Positions 1 to 7,800 of a DNA stretch of 11,385 nucleotides are shown here, one piece after another. Positions within the stretch are counted from its first letter, which is position 1. Every line of letters begins with the position of its first letter. The notes beneath the pieces are model-generated. The model did not search any database. It saw nothing but the letters and a program-made list of their open reading frames with translations, and was not told the origin of the DNA. Where the stretch lies: positions 1 to 11,385 of the forward strand of contig CAUDYH010000013.1 in assembly GCA_958453575.1 (NCBI GenBank), read 5' to 3'. The translations under genes were made by a program, and so were the position numbers. The stretch is from an uncultured Collinsella sp. (GTDB lineage Bacteria > Actinomycetota > Coriobacteriia > Coriobacteriales > Coriobacteriaceae).

Positions 1-1
1 C

Positions 2-2494
2 GGCAGCATTTCGTACAAGGACGATCTTTCGCGCAAGAATATCATCGATGCCCTGGGCATTAGGAACGACCAGACCAACGAGAAATACTTCTGGAATTCG
101 TTGATGCTGGCGCTGTTCTTTAAGGACCGCAAGAACGATGAAATCGATGCCGTTGACGACTCGATGTATGCGCGTGGTGTTGACTACCTGGTGATGGAAA
201 CCACCATCGACCATATGTTTACCACGTACCTGACTAATCACGGCATTGAGCGCATGCCCGAGGCGTATCTGGCATCCATTGCCGCCAAGGCTCCCTGTGT
301 GTGCATGAGCGCCACCTGGAATGCACCGACTATTAAGAACTTTGACCTGGATTACCTGGACGAAGTGCATGGCGTGGTTCGTAAAGATGCCTGGATTGGC
401 GAGCTCAACCAGGAGATCGTGCGGCAGACCAGGCTGTTCAACAAGCAGGCGGCAACGATGTACGCCGTCGACGTCGTTTGGGTTGACGAGTCCAAGAAGC
501 TTGCCGGCATGGCGGCCGTGGCCGGCGGCGCCTATGGCGGCGGTATCGTGTCGCCCGACGAGGTGTACGAGCATGTGATGGGATTCTTTGACCAGATTGG
601 CGTGAGCGAAGGGCTTGCGGCGTGCCTGCGCCGAAAGATTGCCGACAGGGTGACCACGAGCGATGCCGAAAGCATCGAGCTTGAACTAAAGCGTCTGAGC
701 AAGACGCTCGTTGCCGTGAGCGCCTGGGCGCGTGGCGTGGCGCGCAGTGAGCAGCAGGCGGGAGCCATCTTTACGACACGACACATGGGAAACCATGGCG
801 ACTTTAATAGTTTGGCGCTGGATCTTGCCCGCGAAATCGTTGCCGAACTGGTGATTAGGAACGTTAAGCACCCCGAGGCGTCGTACGAGAAGTCGCTCGA
901 GGAAGCCAAGGATATGGTGCTGTGCTTTAACGCCTCCGGCTGGGAGGAGGGCTGGCGTGACGCTCAGGGGCGTCTGAAGGACGGCAAGCCGACCCTGATG
1001 TTTATCAATCTTGCTGCTGGCGGCTTTTCCAAAAACCTCAAATACGAGGTGCCGGAGAGCCTGCGCGACACGGTGCGCCAGGTGGACTGCGGCTTCGATA
1101 ACGCTGAGCGACATCCCAAGATGGATCTCGATTTTTTGTACATGGAGTCGCCCACGAGCCGCTTGACCTGGGGAGTCGATATTAGTTCAAAGAAGTTTGA
1201 CCAGCAGGCGCTGCTTGGCGTGGTCGAACAGGAGGAGCTCGTGACGCGCGGTGAGATCCCGTTTATTCAGAAGCGCCATCGCGTGCGCACGGTACTGGCG
1301 GGCGTTGGCGGAAAACTGCCGGTGCGCGACACCCTCTCTTATCAGGTCGAAGGAGCCCGCATTGTGGCGCAGGCCGTGGGTCGCTTGATGCGCACGAGCG
1401 TAAAGATGCCGCACGTACGGGTGATGCTCGATCGCGAAATCGCCGGCGATTGCGATTTTTCGTTCCTGCACGATTTGCCGATGGGCTACGAGCTGGAGCA
1501 GGTGGTTGGTGCCTGCGCGGCCGTCAACAACCACATGGCGGACAAGAAGCAACACGCTGCTAGCAAGCAACAGAACCTTGCTGCCTTTAGGAACAATCTG
1601 GCGAAGGAGAAGCACGAGAGGCTGGCGTGGAGGGTTACCTCGCTCGATGCGCGCGAGGAAGATCTGGCCGCCTTTGACGACGAGCGCGACTTTTATCTGC
1701 ATCATTTTTGCCTGCCGTGGGAGGACCTTGCGAGCTATCCTGCGCGCAAAAGCACTGCGCTGCACATGCCGTTCCCCGCGAGTGGCTATGCGTATGCGCA
1801 GGGCGGAGCGTGTAAGGTGCCGCATTTTGAGTTTCCCAGCTATGAGGGTGAACCTGTTGAGCAGATTGCTGCCCGCCTGGAGGAGTGCTGCCGCTACGAC
1901 GAGGGGTTAAAGGGCGCGACGGTTCGCCAGGTAAGCCAGACGGCGGCCCGCGTGCCCGAGTTGCTGTCGATTCGGGAGGTGCGCGAGCGTTGGTCGCGCG
2001 ACGGGGTGCCCGCGATGCTGCAACCGGCGGCGACGGCGCACATGACGCCCTATATGTTCCAGGCGGTGTATCTGGGAGAACTGGGAGAGTCTGCCGGTAG
2101 GGCCATCTTCGAGGCGTATTACGATGGCCGGTATTTGCTTGCGCGTGGTGACGCTGCCCATGCCGAGACGGGCGGCGATTTTGAGGTGCTCGATGCCGCT
2201 GGCAACAAGACTGGGGTGTGGATCGATTTTAAGCACTATCGCATCGGCGCCTACGAGGCCTACAGGCGCTCCGGCGGCGAGACTACGGATGCTGAGCGCT
2301 TTAAGGCAAAGGCCCAAAAAGTTGGGGCGAAGCGCCTGTTGATCGTCAATGTTTTGGCCGATGAAGCGGCGCTGGAGCTACGTCAAAAGCCAATCGATGG
2401 CGAGGGGATGGTGTTCTCCTTCCCCTATATGGCAGCTGATGGAGCAATCAGCCTGGAGATGATGGAGGCGATTCATCGTGCAATCGAAGCATAA
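2..2494 (+). CDS. SF2 helicase with C-terminal PD-(D/E)XK-like nuclease, DdmD-like (5' partial)
   Basis: The frame is open from the window edge, so the start and the N-terminal ATPase motifs (Walker A, DEAH) lie upstream; 830 residues are visible. Numbering visible residues, a helicase motif III (SAT) is at 103-105 and a motif VI of the form QAVGRLMR at 457-464, the spelling typical of XPD/DinG-like superfamily 2 helicases. Near the C-terminus is a restriction-endonuclease-like signature: a helix with Glu693/Glu696, then Asp726 on a strand, then a hydrophobic strand ending in Asp742-Phe-Lys744, fitting D...(D/E)xK. The inferred role is a DNA translocase that unwinds and cuts target DNA. It overlaps the next gene by 17 bases, so the two products probably work together. 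Helicase plus C-terminal nuclease next to an Argonaute-like gene is the arrangement of DdmD in the plasmid-clearing DdmDE system. Helicase identity is firm, the nuclease likely, the DdmD assignment an inference. A DinG-type helicase of a PIWI-RE cassette is the alternative. Confidence 0.8.
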   Translation, partial: GSISYKDDLSRKNIIDALGIRNDQTNEKYFWNSLMLALFFKDRKNDEIDAVDDSMYARGVDYLVMETTIDHMFTTYLTNHGIERMPEAYLASIAAKAPCVCMSATWNAPTIKNFDLDYLDEVHGVVRKDAWIGELNQEIVRQTRLFNKQAATMYAVDVVWVDESKKLAGMAAVAGGAYGGGIVSPDEVYEHVMGFFDQIGVSEGLAACLRRKIADRVTTSDAESIELELKRLSKTLVAVSAWARGVARSEQQAGAIFTTRHMGNHGDFNSLALDLAREIVAELVIRNVKHPEASYEKSLEEAKDMVLCFNASGWEEGWRDAQGRLKDGKPTLMFINLAAGGFSKNLKYEVPESLRDTVRQVDCGFDNAERHPKMDLDFLYMESPTSRLTWGVDISSKKFDQQALLGVVEQEELVTRGEIPFIQKRHRVRTVLAGVGGKLPVRDTLSYQVEGARIVAQAVGRLMRTSVKMPHVRVMLDREIAGDCDFSFLHDLPMGYELEQVVGACAAVNNHMADKKQHAASKQQNLAAFRNNLAKEKHERLAWRVTSLDAREEDLAAFDDERDFYLHHFCLPWEDLASYPARKSTALHMPFPASGYAYAQGGACKVPHFEFPSYEGEPVEQIAARLEECCRYDEGLKGATVRQVSQTAARVPELLSIREVRERWSRDGVPAMLQPAATAHMTPYMFQAVYLGELGESAGRAIFEAYYDGRYLLARGDAAHAETGGDFEVLDAAGNKTGVWIDFKHYRIGAYEAYRRSGGETTDAERFKAKAQKVGAKRLLIVNVLADEAALELRQKPIDGEGMVFSFPYMAADGAISLEMMEAIHRAIEA
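2464..2468 (+). promoter_or_regulatory. Ribosome binding site inside upstream gene, sets a GTG start
   Basis: GGAGG lies inside the end of the helicase-nuclease gene, 9 bases before the GTG at 2478. It supports that GTG as the real start of the Argonaute-like gene and implies translational coupling, because the upstream stop codon (2492-2494) lies 12 bases beyond this start. Confidence 0.75.
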
Positions 2495-4373
2495 CCAGTC
2501 GTGTGGCTTGGGAGACATTGCCGTATCTGAGTTTAAGCTGCAGCTCGACGCCGCTGCTGCCGAGGAGCGCTACTCGGTCTTTTGGTGCAACGTAGGCGAT
2601 GCTGGTAAGCATGCCGTGGCGAACTTTATGGCCGATGTGTGCCAGACGGGCAAGGTCGTCGCGCTCACGCAGCTTGCGGACAACCGCGTCTTTCTGATGG
2701 TCAAAGCGGGCGTGCAGACGGGCGACCTTAATGCCTCGCTTTATCAGGAGCAGTTGGTTCCGATTAAAACTCATTGGGACGAGCTGGACGATTGCGTTGC
2801 ACTCCGTTTGCTGTTCAACTCCTGCTCTCAGTTTGAGGGGATTGAGGACGAAGTTCCCAATGACACCGGGCACCTGTATGTCATTAGCGCCAAGGGTGCC
2901 CGCCGCGATGCTGTCGAAAGCGATGGAAGGGGACCTGCCAAGATCGAAACGGTTGAAATCGTTATCGATGAAGACTGCACCTTTGATCTTAAGATTCGGA
3001 CGTTCACCAAGCGCCGTGTGCTTATTGGCAGGGCACAAGGTGACGAGAAAGAGCTCGAAAAGATTAAGAGCCAAGTGGGCTACAGGCTATCGCCCGTGGC
3101 GACGATGGTGCTTGCCCACGAACAAAAAGACGAGTACATCCTGCGCCGAGCCAAGGGCGACAAGCCGTCCAAGCGCCGTGATCTGACGTTCTCGGCCCAG
3201 GCGGACAAGGTCGCCTATACCAAGAAGGGCATCCTGTATCGAGAGCTGCAGATTCTCGAACGCCGTTACAGCGAATTTGCCCGGGTGACGCTCATGGAAT
3301 ACCCGCGTAAGAGTTTCTACGAGGTGCTCAAGGGCGATGAGTACATGCGCGTGGTTGCGGAGCGCATGGCGGGGCAGCGAATCGTGGTGTCGTTTGCGCG
3401 TAATGGGCTTGCCGAAGTGGCGCGCCGGCTGGCCGATCGACTTAGCGATTCCTCGTGGGGCGTTCGCGCATCGTATGGCGGAAGGACCGTGGAATCGCGG
3501 GCGCTGAACCTTGTCGTTGTGCCCAATGAGGTTGCTGAGGACGACGGCTATGCCTTACATGTTGGCGTGGTGGAACAGCACGTGACGCCGGATGTGTGCG
3601 AGCCACTGTTTAAGGTGGCGCCAAAGCAAAAGGACCGCAATGTGCAAGAGGCGATCCTGGGGGCCATGCTCAAAGAGCTGCTGGTTAAGCAAGATGTTGC
3701 CGACGGACGGGTGAGGGCGTTTGACCTTGGCTCTTTTGGCGTTGAGTCGGTGACGGCCTGCGGCGTGGTCAATGTCCCGCGCAAGGAGAAGGATAAAGTT
3801 GAGCTGGATGAGCGCCTTGCGATGTTGACGATCGGTGTGGATGGGGCCATGGACTACGCCTCACATCCGATCGAGGACGGTCCCGTGGATGAGATGGAGC
3901 TCGAGCTGCTGACGGCCGAAGGCAAACTCGACAAGGATGCCTATATCTTTGACGTGCAGGCGAGCGAGCGGTCTATGCTCGCACGCGTGCGGGATACGGG
4001 CTTAACGACCTTCTCCAACAACTTTGTGACCTTGGTGCGCGATTATCAGCTTACGGGTAAGGCGGGTCGTAAGAAGGAGTTTTTCGAGAGCTTCAACTCG
4101 TCCTATTACGGCATTGGAACGTTCGAACGCGCAGGGACGACCTGCTACTTTGTCGGCGTCAACAACGGCACCAAAGAGGATGTGGCAACGGCGATCCATG
4201 TGCGCTCGATTGAGATGCTCGACGGCGAAGATCTGTCCGAGTTGCTGGTTCAGCTGGTCAATGTGGGGCTTTCGCGCTACGGAGCTCCCTCCAGGTGGCC
4301 GATTCCGGTCAAGTATCTCAACGAGTGCGCTGCGCGTGAGGGCGCGGTGGGGGATGGCGGTGGCGGCAAGTGA
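2478..4373 (+). CDS. Divergent Argonaute/PIWI-like protein, DdmE-like
   Basis: This is a 631-residue soluble protein without signal peptide or membrane segment. The strongest clue is the C-terminus: His574 in a strand, then a helix ELLVQLVNVGLSRYG, then WPIPVKYLNECA (607-618). This follows the Argonaute ending, where a helix leads into P-x-P-x-x-Y-x(4)-A. A MID-like stretch with Asn388-Val389-Gln390 followed by a helix with Lys399 and Lys404 recalls the guide 5'-phosphate pocket region. No convincing DEDX catalytic tetrad is seen, so the protein is probably a guide-dependent binder and not a slicer. It starts within the helicase-nuclease gene. In known DdmDE, DdmE uses a DNA guide to find plasmid DNA and recruits DdmD. 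The PIWI fold call is a motif-level inference; a PIWI-RE protein or an unrelated partner of the helicase remains possible. The GTG start is backed by the ribosome site at 2464-2468. Confidence 0.6.
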   Translation: MQSKHNQSCGLGDIAVSEFKLQLDAAAAEERYSVFWCNVGDAGKHAVANFMADVCQTGKVVALTQLADNRVFLMVKAGVQTGDLNASLYQEQLVPIKTHWDELDDCVALRLLFNSCSQFEGIEDEVPNDTGHLYVISAKGARRDAVESDGRGPAKIETVEIVIDEDCTFDLKIRTFTKRRVLIGRAQGDEKELEKIKSQVGYRLSPVATMVLAHEQKDEYILRRAKGDKPSKRRDLTFSAQADKVAYTKKGILYRELQILERRYSEFARVTLMEYPRKSFYEVLKGDEYMRVVAERMAGQRIVVSFARNGLAEVARRLADRLSDSSWGVRASYGGRTVESRALNLVVVPNEVAEDDGYALHVGVVEQHVTPDVCEPLFKVAPKQKDRNVQEAILGAMLKELLVKQDVADGRVRAFDLGSFGVESVTACGVVNVPRKEKDKVELDERLAMLTIGVDGAMDYASHPIEDGPVDEMELELLTAEGKLDKDAYIFDVQASERSMLARVRDTGLTTFSNNFVTLVRDYQLTGKAGRKKEFFESFNSSYYGIGTFERAGTTCYFVGVNNGTKEDVATAIHVRSIEMLDGEDLSELLVQLVNVGLSRYGAPSRWPIPVKYLNECAAREGAVGDGGGGK

Positions 4374-4417
4374 TGGTGTTGCGCAATTATCGCTCCTAGA
4401 ACTTTTTGAAATTATGC

Positions 4418-4446
4418 TTGCATTGTAAAAGGGGAGAACATATACT
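4418..4446 (+). promoter_or_regulatory. Putative sigma-70 type promoter for the small acidic gene
   Basis: TTGCAT (4418-4423) and TATACT (4441-4446) are separated by 17 bases. The -10 element matches TATAAT at five of six positions, the -35 only at three of six. It lies 45 bases after the Argonaute-like gene ends, in AT-richer sequence, and would start transcription near 4453, ahead of the hairpin and the 64-codon gene. Confidence 0.45.
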
Positions 4447-4468
4447 GCAGCCATAGCACATCAGATGG

Positions 4469-4485
4469 GGTCTCAAAAAGAGACC
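4469..4485 (+). promoter_or_regulatory. Leader hairpin GGTCTC-AAAAA-GAGACC
   Basis: A perfect 6-base inverted repeat encloses a 5-base A loop. It falls between the predicted promoter and the small gene at 4527, inside the expected 5' untranslated leader. No T-run follows directly, so it is not a standard intrinsic terminator. It may be an RNA stabilising stem or a protein binding site; the sequence does not decide. Confidence 0.4.
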
Positions 4486-4526
4486 AAGCAAACGAGTTTT
4501 CAGTTTATGTTGAGAGGTATTTGAGC

Positions 4527-4721
4527 ATGACCAGCAGAATTTTCCCCCTTTACAACGACAATACCGACCATATCGATTTCAATACCATCTGCGGTTACAG
4601 TATTTGTTCTAAGGCTGAGAACTACATGTTCGCTCAAGATGATTTAGAGCTTAGCTCCGAAGATTATGAGTACCTGAATGATATTGAGCGCGAGCGAGAG
4701 TATGAGCTCGGCATCCGCTGA
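4527..4721 (+). CDS. Small acidic hypothetical protein, 64 aa
   Basis: I do not recognise this protein. It has 64 residues and is strongly acidic in its second half, with a run of Asp/Glu around DDLELSSEDYEYLNDIERE; there is no signal peptide or membrane segment. GAGAGG at 4512-4517 lies 9 bases before ATG 4527, which makes this the better start than the in-frame TTG at 4521. It has its own predicted promoter and leader hairpin, so it is probably transcribed separately from the helicase/Argonaute pair. Its coding sequence is visibly more AT-rich than its neighbours, which may mean recent acquisition. Small acidic proteins next to defence genes are sometimes DNA mimics or regulators, but nothing here shows that. 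Confidence 0.6.
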   Translation: MTSRIFPLYNDNTDHIDFNTICGYSICSKAENYMFAQDDLELSSEDYEYLNDIEREREYELGIR

Positions 4722-4759
4722 TGGATGTGGGCTTGTCTCCAACTCCTCCGATTTAATTA

Positions 4760-4786
4760 CCCCGTTATCACCTCTTTTTAGCGGGG
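4760..4786. repeat. Inverted repeat CCCCGTT / AGCGGGG before the surface protein gene
   Basis: The arms at 4760-4766 and 4780-4786 can form a 7-pair RNA stem with one G-U pair. The 13-base loop contains the T-run. Because the T-run is in the loop and not after the stem, this is a poor intrinsic terminator for either strand. It sits between the small gene and the surface gene, so an operator or a leader structure is possible. No convincing -35/-10 pair was found for the surface gene nearby. Confidence 0.35.
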
Positions 4787-4827
4787 CACGTTAGATCGAC
4801 TATGTGTGTCAGACATCAGCTCATCGT

Positions 4828-4836
4828 GGGAAGGAA
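4828..4836 (+). promoter_or_regulatory. Ribosome binding site that sets the surface protein start
   Basis: GGGAAGGAA ends 6 bases before ATG 4843. It favours that ATG over the in-frame GTG at 4804, and the resulting N-terminus is a proper signal peptide. Confidence 0.7.
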
Positions 4837-4842
4837 TCGGCA

Positions 4843-7800
4843 ATGAGCAAGAACGTGAATAAGAACATCAACGGCGGCGCTGCGGGTAAGACGAAGGCCG
4901 CCGGGCGCATAGCGACGGTTGCCGCGGCGACGATCGCCATGACGGGCGGGTCGCTGCTGTCTCCGCTGACCGCGGTGGCACAGGGCGCGAACGGTGCCGA
5001 CGCTACTGGGAAGCCGGCTGCGGTGCTGTCTCCGTTGACGAGCGCGGCCGCTGCTAGTACTGGCGCGGGCACGGTGTCGGCGGCGCAGAAGGTCGCCAAC
5101 CTGCAGGCTGCGGTCGATGTGGCTCGTGCTAAGGCCGCTGCCGCCAAGGCCGATCTGGAAACGGCTGCTGTTCCCTACGATGTCGCTGCCGCCAACCAGC
5201 AGCAGGTGCAGGGTGCCTATGACGCGGCCCGTGGTGCGAGCGATAGCGCGGCCTCTGCTGCCTCGGCCGAGCTGGAAAAGCAGATGGGCGCTGCGCAGGA
5301 CAAGGCCGATGCGGATGTCAAGGCGCTTGAGAACGCTCAAGCTGCGCTTGATGCCGCCAAGAAGAATCTGACGGACAAGGACGAAGCCCTGGCTACCGCC
5401 CAGAAGGCATCCCGCGATGCCCAGTCTGCTCTCGAAGCTGCACGGGCTGCTGCATCCGATGCCACGCCCGAGGCCGTAGCCGCTGCCCAGGCTGCTGCAG
5501 AGCAGGCAGCAAGCGACCTGGAGCAGGCAAAGCAGCGGGCCGCCGATGCGCAGGCCAAGCTCTCGGATGCCCAGGCCGCTGTCGCTGTCGCCGCTGTCAA
5601 GCAGCAGAACGCGCAGGGCAAGCTTTCGGCAGCTCAGCAGGCAAAGGCCGCGGCAGATGCGGACGTGGATGCCGCGCAGGCGAGCTATGACGCGGCCAAG
5701 GCCGATCTGGACCGAGCCGAGCAGGGCGCTGCGGGGCCGGAGTACGAGGCCGCCAAGGCAAAGGTGGTCGCTGCGTCCGAAGCCCTGACCGCCGCCAAGG
5801 CCGCGCAGTCGCAGCGCGAGGGTGAGCTTGCTGCCGCCGAGCAGGACGCTGCCGCTGCCCAGGGCGAGGTGCGGACTGCCCAGCAGACAGTTGCCGACCA
5901 GCAACAGGCTGCTACCGATGCTCAGTCCAAGCTGGATGTCGCTGTTGCCGCCAAGGCTGCGGCAGATGCCGCTCTTGACCAGGCCAAGACCGATCATGCC
6001 AGTGCGCTCACGGAGCTTGCCGATGCCCAGGCCAAGCTTTCGGCGGCCAAGGACGAGAAAGACGCTGCCGACAAGGCGCTCGATCAGGCGAAGGCCCAAA
6101 AGCAGCAGGCCGACCAGGCTGTGGCTCAGGCCCAGGCAAAGCTCGATGCCGCTCAGGCAACGGCGAACGCATCGGCAGAGAACTACCGCCAGGGTGCTAT
6201 CGCGTTCTTTAAGAGCGTGGGTGCCGACGATGCGGCGGATATCATCCTCAACTGCAAACTCGCTAGCTATAACAAGGTGGGTGAGGAGGTCGACGCGACG
6301 AGCCTGGCCAACATGAAGCAGGCGGTTGTGTGGCTCAAAGCGTGCAACGAGTATCGCGCAAGCGTTGGCCTGGGCGAGCTCAAGGTGACGTATGCCATGA
6401 TGGCGACTGCCATTGCGGATGCGAACTTCTCCGACACGAAGATCGATCACGCCAGGCAGTTCGAAGTGGGCGAAAACGTGGCATGGAACTACGGAAGCAA
6501 TCCGTTTAAGCAGTGGGTCGATCAAGAGAAGGCCGTCTTTGACGCTGCTGCCGCCTCGCTGGGCGCGACGGGCCTTACGGGAAAGCCCGCTTACGATTTT
6601 TATACGATGCATAGCTCCGAGATTGATAACTACGCTGCGAAGCATGGTGGGTTAATTCGCTCAGTCGGCCATTACATCAACGTGATCAACCCCGATTACA
6701 CCGTGACGGGCATGGGCGTTTGCACGCGAGGGACGCTGTACGGGAGTACACAGGCGCAAACATTTGTATATTCTGGTCAATGGTATAAGCCGTATAACCT
6801 CAATCCGATGACGGTTGCAGAGTATGAGGCTGCGTTGAATGCGTGGTGTGACTCGTTGGCAAATCCCGAGCAGGGCGTGGATGCGGCACGCAAGGAGCTT
6901 GCTGTGGCGCAGGGCGTTGCCGACGATGCCGGCAGCAAGGTGAGTGCAGCATCGCAGGCCGTTGCAGCAAAGCAAACCCAGGTTGAGCGCGCTGCCGCTA
7001 ACGTTGATGTCGCGGCAACCAAGGCCTCGGAGGCCCAGGCTGCCGTGGCGCAAAAGCAGGCTGCAGCTGACGCCGCCGCGCGTGCCGTCAGCGATGCCCG
7101 CGCCGATTTGAGCGCTGCCAACGCCGCTGTTGCGGCAGCGCAGGACGCCGTGGCCGCCAAGTCTGGCGAGCTCGACATTGCCAAGGGCAAGGTGGCTGCT
7201 GCCAAGCGCGCACTGGACGCCGCTCGTGCCGGTGTTGGCGACAAACGGGATGCACTTGCCGCGGCCCAGGATGAGCTAGCGGCGTACTCAGCCGATATCG
7301 CCGCTGCTCAGCGTGCGTTTGATGCGGCGTCGTCTGCACTCGAAAGCGCGCGTGCCAATCAGCGCGAGGCGGAGGCCGAACTTCTTGCCACCCAAGGCGA
7401 TGCCGATCAGGCAGGCATCGATGCTGCTGCCACTCAGGTGGAGCTCGATATGGCGCAGCGGGCTGCAAGCGATGCCGACGCCGTCGTGGCAACGGCTCAG
7501 GCAAAATCTGATGCAGCTGCCGCCCGCGCCTCTCAGCTTAAGAATGCCGCCGCAGCACTTGCCAAGGCCACTGGGGACAAAGCGACTGCCGATGCCGCGC
7601 TCGATGCAGCGGCGATGGCCGTGAGCGATGCCGAGTATGACGTGGTGGAGGCTGACGATGCCGTGGTGGATGCGACTGTCGCGCGCGACGCCTCTGCCGC
7701 CGCGGTTGCCCGCCTGCGCAGAATCAATATTGCCGAAGCCATTGTCAACGGCAGCACTGACGATGCGGACGAGGTACTTAACGCCAAGATCGCTGCGGCC

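Noticed and set aside
4804..4842. N-terminal extension of the surface protein from GTG 4804
   Set aside because: ATG 4843 has GGGAAGGAA in front and gives a typical signal peptide; the extension would bury the ribosome site in coding sequence.
4816..6645. Long minus-strand open frame (609 codons) across the surface protein gene
   Set aside because: It is antisense to a GC-rich, alanine-repeat coding region, which commonly leaves stop-free shadows; the Leu/Gly/Arg-rich product has no domain logic, and the plus-strand protein has a signal peptide, CAP domain and sorting signal.
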